A stretch of DNA of 30,459 nucleotides from Emmonsiellopsis sp. PD_33 (taxonomy: Eukaryota > Ascomycota > Eurotiomycetes > Onygenales > Ajellomycetaceae). Under the pieces are notes generated by a model, which had not been told where the DNA came from, searched no databases, and worked only from the letters and a program-made list of their open reading frames with translations. Of this stretch, positions 9,593-19,409 are shown piece by piece (the stretch's first letter is position 1; each line of letters starts with the position of its first letter). A program made the position numbers and the translations under genes. The stretch lies in NCBI GenBank assembly GCA_032988165.1, contig JANTQF010000401.1, forward strand, positions 1-30,459. The letters are read 5' to 3'.

Positions 9593-10601
9593 CGGGCATA
9601 ACCCTTTTCCCGCCACAAAGTTTCATCCCTTCGACAGCCCTACGCCTCTTCTTCGGGCTATACTTTCCCACAAGGACATCGCTTCCACGCGCCTTCTTTT
9701 TCAGGGGAGACTCAAACAGCTCATCTCCAAGGACCGCATGACGCGCGCAAACGTCGATGGGTGGCCGCAACGGGTGTGGATCTGTAACCCAGTGGTCTTC
9801 GGAAAACAGTCGACGGATCCAGCCCTCATTTAATTTCATCATGTCGAAGTTCCAAGCACTGCTTTGGATGCAGATGCCACGAAGTAAGAGTAAGGACGTT
9901 TTTCCTGTGCAGACTGGATACACCTGACCCCCGAATGCACGAGTCTCCCAACAAGTACCCGCTTCACGACAGGTAATTCCAGGAGGCGTTTCAAAGGGCT
10001 TGCCATCAGGGCGTAATCTGCCTTTTCGGATACAACGGAATTCCAGGATATGTGCCAACTGATGGCAGAGCGATATTGCGAGGATAACGAGCGCCGCAAG
10101 TCGTTGATTGTCTCTTGACATCTTATCGTTGAGAAGTCGGATAAGATTATAGTCCAAGATGATCAAGTCTGATGGCATGTCAGGGCGGAGAGATGTTTGT
10201 GCAAAAGAGCCGGAGTTCGGTTCTATGTCAGGGCTGAATTCAATCTCCGGCATCACGCTTTTTAGCATACTGGTAACCTCATGCTGTGAAATCTCTAGCT
10301 CTTTATCTGAGTCTAGCCAGTCGTCATCTGTAGGATCATTGGGAAGACGATGGACAAAAATCTGGAGGCATTTCCAACGTTGGGTTATCATTTGAGATGC
10401 CAGGAAGAGAGCAGGTTTGATGAGTGAGTATGCATTATCAGTTATAGGGCTTTCTTTGCACAGCATTGGGAACTTAGCCCGTGGAAACAAGTTCTCGACT
10501 TTGAGGGTGCAGAAGGAATCCGGATAGTCAGGACAGTCTTCGGGAGTGAAATCCTCATCATAAAAGCCAAATGCGGTGCCCTGGGTGTGTTGGCTGGCCA
10601 T
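9582..10601 (-). CDS. Gluzincin-like fungal protein with HQxxH motif
   Basis: The ORF is intronless, 339 aa, starting MASQHTQG. The centre (about 166-184) is RLAALVILAISLCHQLAHILEF, a hydrophobic helix ending in HQLAH at 180-184, where zinc peptidases have HExxH. About 30 residues on is REAGTCWETRAFGGQVYPV. From memory, related fungal proteins with HELxH carry a similar downstream GxxWExxxFGG segment, which supplies the presumed third ligand. Here the catalytic Glu of HExxH is Gln, so zinc may still bind but peptidase activity should be lost or weak. The C-terminus is Lys/Arg-rich (KKKARG, KKRRR), suggesting a nuclear signal. It has no signal peptide. The neighbourhood is repeat-rich and accessory, with a partial copy of its own 5' region upstream. 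The true role is unknown. Confidence 0.7.
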   Translation of the reverse strand: MASQHTQGTAFGFYDEDFTPEDCPDYPDSFCTLKVENLFPRAKFPMLCKESPITDNAYSLIKPALFLASQMITQRWKCLQIFVHRLPNDPTDDDWLDSDKELEISQHEVTSMLKSVMPEIEFSPDIEPNSGSFAQTSLRPDMPSDLIILDYNLIRLLNDKMSRDNQRLAALVILAISLCHQLAHILEFRCIRKGRLRPDGKPFETPPGITCREAGTCWETRAFGGQVYPVCTGKTSLLLLRGICIQSSAWNFDMMKLNEGWIRRLFSEDHWVTDPHPLRPPIDVCARHAVLGDELFESPLKKKARGSDVLVGKYSPKKRRRAVEGMKLCGGKRVMPDGT

Positions 10602-10928
10602 CTTACGTGGACTTCAGTAGGCAGACTGAAATCAACAGATTCTTTTAAGCAGTTGGTTATTGACAAAGGAGGGTCTCAGCTGTCTCTCGGTACTCATCTA
10701 GTTCTCGGAGGATTCTCACAACAGACCAGTGGACGGCAGAATCAGGCGCTGAGAGAGGAATGACTAGGAGAGCTACCAAAGAAGAGGCCTCTATGTCGTC
10801 AGTGACGTCAGGCTGACCTTCTGCTTGGAACTTCGGGAAGTTAGGACTTAATTCTAATTAAGGTTGCCGAGCGTAGCATAATCCAAATTAATAAGAGGCA
10901 TTTGAGTGGTTTGAGGATCGTTCGTTCA

Positions 10929-11155
10929 TTTGCACAGCTGTAATATGCTGAAATGCAAGCTTTTTGCTGTGGAAACAGGTTCTCAACTCCAAGGCTACAG
11001 AAGCCATGGAGGGAATCGGCGAAGTCGTAGTCTTCAGGAGAGAACTATATCAGATAAAGGAGGTTCTCAGCTCGCTCGAAGGGCATCGACGATGCCGGTC
11101 ATTAGTAGGATTCACTTGGACCTTCGGGAAGTTGGGACTTCACTCAACTTGAGTC
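10929..11155 (-). pseudogene. Degenerate partial copy of the HQxxH gene 5' end and promoter
   Basis: The segment matches 10455-10860 in the same orientation and order, with internal deletions. TTTGCACAGC occurs at 10929 and 10455. GTGGAAACAGGTTCTC at 10969 matches GTGGAAACAAGTTCTC at 10481. AAAGGAGGTTCTCAGCT matches AAAGGAGGGTCTCAGCT upstream of the gene. CTTCGGGAAGTTGGGACTT near 11121 matches CTTCGGGAAGTTAGGACTT near 10830. It thus contains about 30 codons of the coding start plus promoter sequence, but no open frame. It is a tandem duplication that has decayed. Confidence 0.65.
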
Positions 11156-11313
11156 GCCTGTCTTGATTCACTTGCTTATGGGAATAGCCTAGATGGACCT
11201 GCTAGGCCTTCATAAGGTCCCTTGAGGCAGACGGAGCACTTAGTGGTCTCGGTCTCAGTCGAACAAGATACGTTGAGATGAATCGCGCTAAGCCCAATCG
11301 GGGAGATCCGTAG

Positions 11314-11326
11314 CCCTAACCCTAAC
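11314..11326 (+). repeat. Telomere-like CCCTAACCCTAAC
   Basis: Two telomeric-type units lie 33 bp ahead of the kinase-like start codon. In fungi and plants such short arrays can act as telobox promoter elements, or mark an old repair or telomere event. Confidence 0.5.
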
Positions 11327-11358
11327 ATTGTTTGACTTCCAACCTCCTTGGAAGAAAT

Positions 11359-12110
11359 ATGACTACCAGCAGGAGACCAATGCGCCCAAGAAGCGCTTCC
11401 TTAACAACCGTGGACCCCTCCAAAATCCATATTATCAGGGAGATTACGTGCTCTGATGCGTCTGCCGTGTTCGAGGTAGATCTGGATGGACAAAGGTATG
11501 CCTTGAAGCTTTTCCACGACCACGGCGACCCTGGATATACCGAAAAAGGTCGTGATTTGAACCGGTTTCGCTGCGAACTAAATGCATATAAGAAGCTTCT
11601 CGCTTCTGGTGTCTGTGCGCGCGGCTTCGTTCCAAAATTCCACGGCTACATCAATGGAATGGATCCCGCAGCATTCCATCCTGCTTTCCAACATTTCGCC
11701 CAAGACAAGCGAAAGCCGAGAGCAATATTGCTAGAATATCTCCCAAATTCAGAGAGTCTAAACTGCGTGAACTACTCGGACACGCTCTACCCCCAGGCAA
11801 TCGAGGGCATGAAGGAGATCCACAGGGCGGGTGTTCACCACCGAGACATCTACCCCCGAAACCTTCTCCTTGTCCGTGGAAACCCCGATAGGCTGGTCTG
11901 GATTGACTTTGATGTTGCAACCACCTTCACCGACTTTGGACCTGAACAGTTGGCCCGCTGTGACTATGAAATTGCGCTTGTGGAGGGATTTGGGGAAGCA
12001 CTGGTATGGGTTCCGTTGCTGCCTCTGTTGGAAACATTTAGTGTGCTAACTAACAGATCCAGAGAGATGACCAGGCTGAGGGACTCCCACCGAATACAAA
12101 ATTTTACTAA
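11359..12110 (+). CDS. Kinase-like protein of a small fungal family (2 exons)
   Basis: Exon 1 (11359-12003) and exon 2 (12057-12110) are joined by a 53-bp intron, GTATGG to CAG, with a perfect GCTAAC branch site. The product is 232 aa and ends IQRDDQAEGLPPNTKFY. The protein-kinase fold is recognisable: FEVDLDGQRYALKLF holds the ATP-binding lysine (K50), CELNAY the helix C glutamate (E73), VHHRDIYPRNLLL the catalytic HRD and Asn (D163, N168), and WIDFDVA the metal-binding Asp (D183). The glycine-rich loop is poor (ITCSDASAVFEV) and the C-lobe is very short, as in APH/RIO-type fungal kinases often annotated protein kinase-like. All key catalytic residues are present, so activity is possible; the substrate is unknown. 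The start ATG (MTTSRRP) is the first in frame after a telomere-like element. Confidence 0.8.
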
Positions 12111-13060
12111 GGGTTCTATAGGCGTGGAAATATTCTGACAACGTTTCATTCTGTTTATGCGTTCTTTCTTGTAACAGATATGGGTTGGCGCGGCGTTTCG
12201 GGCAAGGGCTGTTTGATTCATTTTACTCCACTATGTTAATCATGGCATCGACACTCATATCCCCAAGATTCGCTCTCCAGGCCAATTGGATCCTGTCTTA
12301 GCTACGCTGTCTTCGCTGCAATCCTCGACTAAAATGATCTCTGCCAAATGCCCCGTATATCTCTGAAGCAGGTAAACTCTCCACAAGAAAAACAGGTATG
12401 ATACATATCGGCGCATCAGCATTGCCCTTGTCATTCCAAGGGAGACATTGTGGTTCTCTCGTACGTTCGCGACGACAAAGGCAGTGAGGCGGTTGTTGAA
12501 TCGCATCATGGTGATTTCAGGGTTCTGCGGCTTGGATGGATGTTCAGTCTTAAGGGTTGAACGATTTTTCAACTAAGGAGTCAATTGAGATTTGTGTGAG
12601 AGACATGAGAGGATTTAGAGGGATGGTTAAGAAAGAGTTGGCATTAAAAAATAGACAAGCAATAGTATTATCAATCTAATAACAAGACAGGAAGCTGGCT
12701 AAGAAGTACGAAACAGATAATGGAGATCAACAATCAATAGTCAACGTAAGGGGGAAAACTAAAGTATTTACTGAGAAGACACGACGGTAATGGAATAAGA
12801 AACGCCTGAAAAACCTAGTTGGGAAATGAACGAGCCACAGTGAAAAATGAACCCGCGCCAGTAAACCCTATCCGAAAGAACTCCCAATTTAACAATAACA
12901 TGATGAATGAAAATTCCTACCACTCATGCTTATTATTGTAACCTCGGCGACCCAGACCCCAGCGAAAATAGTCCCTCTCTCGAAACTCAAGGGGTTTCTT
13001 TTCGATCGCGACACTTTCGTAATCTACAAACCAACTGCAAGAGAACATCCGGAGTGAGTT
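12111..13060. other. Intergenic, no supported gene
   Basis: This region has moderate AT content and no simple repeats of note. The longest frame (12255-12572, minus, 105 codons) shows no domain, no conserved motif and no partner exon. I do not call it a gene. Confidence 0.5.
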
Positions 13061-13079
13061 TTTTGACATGCGATAAGTC

Positions 13080-13740
13080 TCACACAACTTGGTTTATTAT
13101 AGGGGGGGGGGGGAACGTACCATTTATCTGCCTCCTCGTCGTAAATGAGGTTTCCGAGATGGAATCATCGCGAAGGTCAGGGGGTAGATCGAGTAGGCAG
13201 ATTTCATCGAGGACCAGTCTGTCAACCTCCCAACGGGTTCTAGCTAAAGGTCTTCCGCGAATGCGCTCAAACTGGTTGGTGGTAGTCAGCATTGTGAGGT
13301 TCCCATAGGGCAATCCAACAGACAAGCACGTAAGCTCTACATTCCCCTGCGTATGCGGTTCTGAATTAGCCAAGCCCCTCCTACAAAGAGCCAGAGGTAA
13401 TGTAGAGAAATGAACAAACAGGGGTCAAGCATACAATAGTCCTCCTCGAAATGCAGCTCTGATCTTGTCACGCTTGGCAAGGCCATAAGACCAAAAATCC
13501 TGCAGCGTCACTCCAGGGACCTTTTCCATCACGAAGAACGCGAGATAACCACCCGGGACGGGGAAGCAAGACCCTGCTTGTAAGGTCAGCACCGCGCAAA
13601 GTGGTTTTGGAGTCAGTTTGCAACCTTGTTTATTGAAGTAGGTCAAAGACTCGTATTCTTGCCATGTCCAGGGTAATGGATCTTACAAAGCGCACTGAGC
13701 GGGCTTGCCGGGATCCCAGCGAGGAGGATATTCTAGGGGG
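13080..13740 (-). pseudogene. Broken kinase/aminoglycoside-phosphotransferase-like gene
   Basis: Reading leftward, YPPRWDPGKPAQCAL, a TAA stop (13685-13683), DPLPWTWQEYESLTYFNKQG, then PKPLCAVLTL and GGYLAFFVMEKVPGVTLQDFW share one frame. The last phrase is typical of APH/kinase hinge regions in fungi (a visual match, not a search). KRDKIRAAFRGGLL ends at a good donor (GTATGC, with TTGTAG acceptor) and continues in phase as RGLANSEPHTQG ... NQFERIRGRPLARTRWE, which resembles the family's xDFERWxP...RTRW end. The expected catalytic HxD...N segment is not recognisable and the metal-binding Asp before FER is Asn-Gln. The in-frame stop and lost catalytic loop argue for a pseudogene. A missed intron before DPLPW could rescue the stop. 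Confidence 0.5.
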
Positions 13741-14150
13741 CTATGTGCCTCGGTCTTATTAGTATTAAATAGTGCAATAGGGGAAAATAGGGAGGCAGAG
13801 AGTAATGAGAGTAGTAGGGAGTGATAGAAGGGTAAGGAGGAGTAGGGGTAATAAAAGTGAATAAGGGTGGTAGGGGCAGTAGAGAGGGAAGGGGGGGCAC
13901 GGGGGGCGGCACAAGCTGGGAGCAAGTGAAGCGAGCGCATGCGGCTTATCCCACATTAGATTACCTATTACTTCACTATCATATTCACATAAGAAATGCT
14001 GGATAATCCCACCCTACCCCTATCCTCCTGTCAGAATCCAACCAAAGATCAATCCTTAGTGGCCGGCGGCTCTAAGCATTATTGTTTGGCACCTCTTCTC
14101 CTATTCCCCCTTTCTCCTCCTTCCTGACCGGCCTCTCACCCTTAACGTAC
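13741..14150. other. Purine-rich intergenic region
   Basis: From 13760 to 13910 the plus strand is nearly all purines (AGTAGGGAG, GGGTAAGGAGG types), so the minus strand is a pyrimidine tract, perhaps an old promoter for the broken kinase-like gene. 13940-14150 has ordinary composition and contains the 3' end of the fasciclin gene. Confidence 0.5.
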
Positions 14151-15480
14151 TTAATACATCATCATAACCCCACACACAGCCGCAGCGAGCGCAACTATGA
14201 AGCCAACCCTGGCACTGGCATGGGAGGCAGCACGGCCTTCGAATGGTGGGGGGGCATCAGGTGTGATTACCTATTATATGTGCAGGGTATAGTTAGTTGG
14301 CGAGTTACTTTCATCAGTCTCCAGAAATGGCAAACAGGAGGGAGATGGGGGAAGGGGTATAAAATAAAAGTTTGAGAAATATCCACATAGGGATGCAGAT
14401 ATAAAGAGAATAACCCACCGCATCAACCACATGCCCGACCCCATTAACCAACACCACATCTCTCCTGATCACCCGCGCATTACCCACCCACACCGTCCCG
14501 TCCGCATCAATCCGCACCGTCACGCTGGCCCCGCTCTTCAGCCCGTAGCTCGTCCCGTTCGTCAGCGTGGGCAGGTACCCGGCAAAACCTGTGATGACGT
14601 GGTCATCTAACAAGCTGGCGGAGGGGGAGGTGATGTTTGCAGCGGCGAAGGCGGCGTCGTTGGGGATGAAGGCTGTCAGTTGCTCGGTGGAGTGGAGGGT
14701 TCCGGTGGTGTTGGTGGTTGTTAGGGCGGTGGAGTAGGTTGTTAGCTCTGGGAGGGTGGCGGTGGTTGCGGAGAGGGGGAGGGGGAGGGTTAGGAGGCTA
14801 TATATATTTAGTAAGTGGAGGAGGTATACATATGGTAGGGGGAGGTAAGTTACTTACACATCCATCGTATGAATCCGGCCCCCATCGAATGGGATATTCG
14901 ATGCTACCACTTTAGCCTGATCACCGAGACCGCCAAATAGGTTGAGGCCGCCCTGTCCCGCCCCGCCCTGGCGTGGACGAAGCATCTTCATCCTCATCCG
15001 GCGTGTAGAGTTGCCGCCATTTCCCCCCTCTTCTCCCTCGCCATCCCCATCACCTTCCCCCCCTTCCCCGTCTTCCTCCTCCTCGTCAAAAACAACAGGC
15101 ACCTGCATCTTAAACTCATTCTCCAGCGCCGTGGGAAGCGTCCCGCCCTTCCGATTCCGCTCAGAGCCAAAGTCGCTCTCCACCGTGCCCCCATGATAGG
15201 CCAGATTGTCCAGCTCCGCGGAGTTGAGGTTCGCGCGGCGGAGCAGGCTGCGGCTGCTGCCGCCGAGGGTGGTGAGGAAGGCCTCGACGGCGGCGTTGGA
15301 GGGTGCGAAAACTGTGTGGATGTCTGGGGAGAGGAGGATGGTGGAGAGCTCTGGGGTGGATTCGATTAGGTCCGCAAAGGCGGTGGCGTTGGCGGCTGTG
15401 CGGAGGGCAGTGAGAAGGGATTGGGCGGAGATTAAGGGGAGGAGGAAGGAGAGGAGGAATATTGGGGTTAGGGGTGGCAT
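14151..15480 (-). CDS. Secreted fasciclin (FAS1) protein, probable GPI anchor
   Basis: Exons 15480-14858, 14797-14419 and 14270-14151 join in phase to 373 aa. Introns are GTAAGT...TATATATAG and GTGGGT...TAATAG. MPPLTPIFLLSFLLPLISAQ is a clear signal peptide, so translation starts at 15480 even though the frame is open to 15711. FAS1 domain 1 begins SLLTALRTAANATAFADLI and has the typical TVFAPSNAAVEAFL. An unusual Glu/Asp/Gly-rich insert (about 150-175) precedes RIHTMDVLLTLP. Domain 2 contains LTAFIPNDAAFAAAN, DDHVITGFAGYLPTL and the closing VVLVNGVGHVVDAV. The tail ends in a hydrophobic stretch (GFIVALAAAVCGVMMMY) after small residues, as for a GPI signal. FAS1 proteins mediate cell-surface adhesion. 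Location is likely cell wall or plasma membrane. Confidence 0.85.
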
Positions 15481-17266
15481 GGTTGCGGGTGTAGTTGATA
15501 GTTTCTTCCTGACTGGTTCTTTTACAATAAAGGAGGAAAAGGTGCTGTATGCCGTGGTCACCGTGCAAAAGAGAAATAGGGGATAGGTACATGCATATAT
15601 AGCATGTACTGAAAGAGGATAGCAGAGGAGGGATATCAGGCTGAGCACGGAAACTCCATAGCCTTGTTGTCCACCTGCTAACTCCGTGACATTGAACAAT
15701 TCATCACCCATTAAACTTGAGCCTCATTCACGAATAGAGCGTGATGAGCCTGCGGTGGGCTCTGACGAACAAAAATGGATTGAAGCATCCGCTGCAGCCA
15801 TAGAACCTCTTTGCAAGGGTTGAATGGAGTATGTTTTTCCCATGCCTGTCAACTCTGTTGGCATTGATGTGTGCTGGACATAGCAGGAGCCTTATTTTTT
15901 AAAAAGCCCTCCTCCATTTCCTTAGACTTTCTTTTCGCCCATTTCGGGGGCCACGAGATAGCCAACCACGCGCGGCACTGTCCAGAAACGGTTCGTTGCA
16001 TTGCATTGGGCTGATGCGGGCCGAGATGATTGATTTAGTGATGGTTGGGCAAGATTCCCTGTCCGTAGCTATGTATTGAATTTTGAGAAGCCGTGATGGC
16101 CAGCTCGGAGGTTTTTAGGAGCTAATGTATGAAGCCCAATTGTTCCCCGGTGTTCGGCATGCCACCAGTCGGGATTGCAATGCTTGCATGTATTGGAACA
16201 TGGGGTGGTGTCTATTCTTCCATTAGTTGGTGGTCGTGAATAAGTAATGCGCAAGGCGGGGGGATAACTAACGAACTACCTTGTTCTGAGAACTTGGCTA
16301 GAGAAGCAGAATATAAGCGGAGAATGGCTCATTAGAGGAGTTGATGTACGAACACCGGCCAACTCAGTTCGGGAAGTGGAGAGGACAAGTCGGCGAGGAC
16401 AAGGAAGATCAGCCAGCCTTGTCGGGGTTATTTATTTCAACCAACTGGTTAACTAGCTGAAGTTGACAAGTTGATATTGAAATCTCGCTTAGACCGTTCC
16501 CTCCATCGTCAACATCGCCAGACAGCAACCATCTTCGCCAACCCAACCCCCTCGTCCGCCCGGTTTTAGATCTTCAATCTCGCAGCCTTACTAGTCTGAT
16601 CGAGTTGCCTGTCAATACTTGCCTTCTTATAACCTCCATGTTCAGCTGAAGACATTCTCAAATCGTGAAGAATCGTCCTGTATCCTGCCATCCAGATGTC
16701 AAGGATGCCATACGTCAAAAACGCATATAATTAGAACGAGTCTAGACAAGGGCCACCTTTTGCTCGCAATGCACCACTGGTCTCTCTATGTGAATGCTGC
16801 ATGTCCGGGAGATGCGCCACCGTGTCAGCGTGCCCAAATATTGAGCCGTGCACTGGTATCGTTCTTCCATCATGGCATAGCAACCGCAGCGATTTTTACA
16901 GGTCCAGCGCAACCTCTCGGGGATGAGAATGGCATGTATGTGTGACTGGGATTGGGAGCAAGTTATCACAGCCGGCCTAGGCTATGAATGGCGGATTTAG
17001 CAGCCAGGATTAAGCATCACCTTTCTGTGCTCTGTCTAAATGCCACTGACTAGACAAGATGCGTGTCAATCAGGCTACATGGCACGTTCTGGGAGTTAGG
17101 AGCCTCATGGTCGGCATGGTGGGGTCTGCTTCTTTGGCTTGGGGCTTTTACGCTGGTTTTGATAAACGAGTGCAGTATTTCAGGTTAGTAATTTCCTGTC
17201 TGCATTCACTCGATCTACCACGTTCAACTTTAGCTATTCCGTTTCCCACCCTACTTCGCTGTCGCC
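15481..17266. other. Long intergenic region between divergent genes
   Basis: This 1.8 kb lies between the divergent fasciclin and membrane-protein genes. I looked for tRNAs, transposon ends and coding exons and found none I can support. A pyrimidine-rich stretch near 16490-16570 and a short ATG frame at 17059 (about 40 codons before a GTTAGT) are probably promoter and 5' leader of the 17267 gene. The frame at 16619-16945 has no protein-like features. Confidence 0.5.
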
Positions 17267-19046
17267 ATGGTTTTCCCATCCTTGGAGCAGCCTCGCGATA
17301 CATATCATTTACTTGACCGGTTCTCCTTTCCCACCGAGGATGGGTTTCACGATTCTATTGCCGTTTCCTCCAAAAGCGGCGACTACATTGTCGCCGCCTA
17401 TTCTCTCATAGTCGATGCCATCTTCCTGCAGGTATGGGTAGCACTCATCCTCCTCGCCATCGTCTTGACGAACCGCTTCGGTCGTCGCGAGAAAAATTCC
17501 TTCCTAGCCGAGGTCTATTACGCCCGGGAGTCGATCTTTGAGGTTTTTATGGTGTCGGCGTACCGCATCTTCACCGACCCCCGAGTGAAACCCATCTGGA
17601 TTGGCCTCATGTGGCTTGTTGTAGCGTTACTAGGCACTGCCCTTCAAAAGGCCATGTCGGTTATCATCACCCCTTCGGCCCACACTGGCAACGGAGCCCC
17701 GGTGTCGTTCGACCGGATTTATATCCCCCTGCCACCGGACGATCCAACCCTGCAGATTGTCACTTTTGAACTCGAGGCGCCTGCGTATTTCCGCGCTCTT
17801 GGGACGTCGCAGGTCGCGAACGAGTCCACCACTGCGAACATCTTAGTTGACCAGATCACACTTCCCGGAAATGGTCCCAATGATAGTCCTCGACTTCGGA
17901 TTGATTTTGGCTACAACATTAGCTCTTTGGAGTTCGGCCTCCAGAACTATCAGGAGCTTAAGTTGTTCATGGAAGGGTCTTGCTACACCGAGTATGGGTG
18001 GATCGCGGGTTCCGCGAACGAAGATGGTATCTGGACAGACGTATACAATTTGTGGGGAGACGAATCGAAGAGTTTTTCTGTCAATTCCAACGATGCCCAG
18101 GAGCCCCGTCTGTATGTCGAGCGAAGGTCTATAGACCCAGAGCCCTCTGGAAACAATTCTTTTGTCTTCATCCCATCCACACTTGGCAGAAAGTCCTTCA
18201 CCAACTCCACGGATCCATGGTATAAAACGAGCAACGCCCTTGACGAACGTGGACGAGCAACTATTCTGAACGGGAAGCCAGTGTTGGTCTGCTGGCAAAA
18301 GGACTGGTGGTCCTACAAAGACAACAACGCCACAATCGCGAAGGTCGACGAATTGCCAGGGCTAGAAACATTCGCCAAAGGCCTGGGCGGGGTGTTTAGG
18401 AACCTGCTTATAAATCCAAAGGTAGCAGACACTGCGACCCATTTAGGTTCTCTGGCCCTAAAATCAGCAACCACGTCTCTAGGCATCACCATTGACGGTA
18501 AAGGATCGAGCATGCTCAGCGACCTGCAGCGGATCCTGCTTGTCTCGTACATCTCGACCCAAAATCTCCTCCTCGACACCACTCTATACCCGAACGACAC
18601 AAGGGCTGTGCCTAACTTCATCGACAAGGAGAATCGTGATGTTGCAGATTTCATCGTTTATGGGTCTGAAATTTCCACCCTCTCCATCCGGTTCCTGATC
18701 GTCATCCCCGCACTAGCAATTGGCATGTTGGTGGTGGTGCTATTATTGGAGTATTGGGGCCGCGAAAGCATCCGAAACTTCCAATATCAATTGTCAAAGA
18801 ATTTCGTGGCGCACTATAAGGCAACTCATAGTGCTGCAGAGAATGGGGAGGCCGTGCCTCAGAATGCGTAAGTCCGCTTTAGTTGCGATGTAGTAGTTAG
18901 GGATATGCTAATATGAGTTGTCCGTCAACAGGGATGACAATAATGGAGCTTCTCCGGCGGCAGTTGAGTCAAAACCCGGCGCAACTACAACCACTGGTCC
19001 TGCTGCCGCAACAGATGGACCGGAGCCGGACCCAGTGAGAAGGTGA
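17267..19046 (+). CDS. Fungal membrane glycoprotein of unknown function (2 exons)
   Basis: Exon 1 (17267-18867) and exon 2 (18932-19046) are joined by a GTAAGT...CAACAG intron with a GCTAAT branch site, in phase, giving 571 aa. Three hydrophobic helices are evident: about 42-68 (IVAAYSLIVDAIFLQVWVAL, ILLAIVL), 109-133 (PIWIGLMWLVVALLGTALQ) and 473-497 (LSIRFLIVIPALAIGMLVVV). The roughly 340-residue stretch between helices 2 and 3 has many N-glycosylation sequons (NES, NIS, NNS, NST, NAT, NDT) and several Trp/Tyr residues, so it should face outside or the lumen. The tail (exon 2) is disordered, Ala/Thr/Pro-rich. It resembles conserved hypothetical membrane proteins of moulds; I recognise no named family or active site. 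Confidence 0.8.
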
Positions 19047-19409
19047 GGGGTATTGTATCTGGATGACTGCGCGTCAATTTGGCTATCTGAGGAGTTTGTG
19101 AGGATGTTAGTTGATCTTTTAATGAGGCGCTGGAGCAGATATGTGGATTTAGATGGTTATGATAGCAAATTATCTTAATGGAAGGGAAGAAAAAGATACA
19201 AATTGCAAACCAATTAGGGAGGTGTAGTTGGGATAAAGTTTGCCAAGACCCGCCACGTGACGTAGATATCCCGGAGAATCGGCGTTCCCCTCCGGTCCGC
19301 ATCGGGCCTAGCGCAGGATGCATTTTCAACCTCAGCATCAACCTCCGAATTATCCAAGATCAGTTGGAGACCGTCAGACCCGGCCAATTGAGCACCACAT
19401 CCGTCGAGA
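19047..19409. promoter_or_regulatory. Intergenic: membrane-protein 3' end and mL22 promoter
   Basis: This short tandem intergenic region contains the 3' UTR of the preceding gene and the promoter of the mitochondrial ribosomal gene. I see no gene or repeat. Confidence 0.5.

Larger units (their letters stand above)
10602..11358. promoter_or_regulatory. Divergent promoter region with duplicated segment
   Basis: This region separates the minus-strand HQxxH gene from the plus-strand kinase-like gene. It contains the HQxxH promoter (10602-10860), a degenerate copy of that gene's 5' end (10929-11155) and a telomere-like CCCTAACCCTAAC at 11314. No intact gene is seen. Confidence 0.6.

Noticed and set aside
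12255..12572. Minus-strand open frame of 105 codons
   Set aside because: No recognisable domain, no splice partner, and no relation to the broken kinase-like gene nearby could be shown.
13101..13112. Run of G on the plus strand, possible quadruplex or repeat element
   Set aside because: A single homopolymer run without further G-tracts; it can be a polymerase-slippage tract in old intronic DNA.
15481..15711. N-terminal extension of the fasciclin frame
   Set aside because: A strong signal peptide starts exactly at the Met at 15480; the extension would bury it.
16619..16945. Plus-strand open frame of 108 codons
   Set aside because: Composition not protein-like and no family resemblance; probably chance in the long intergenic region.
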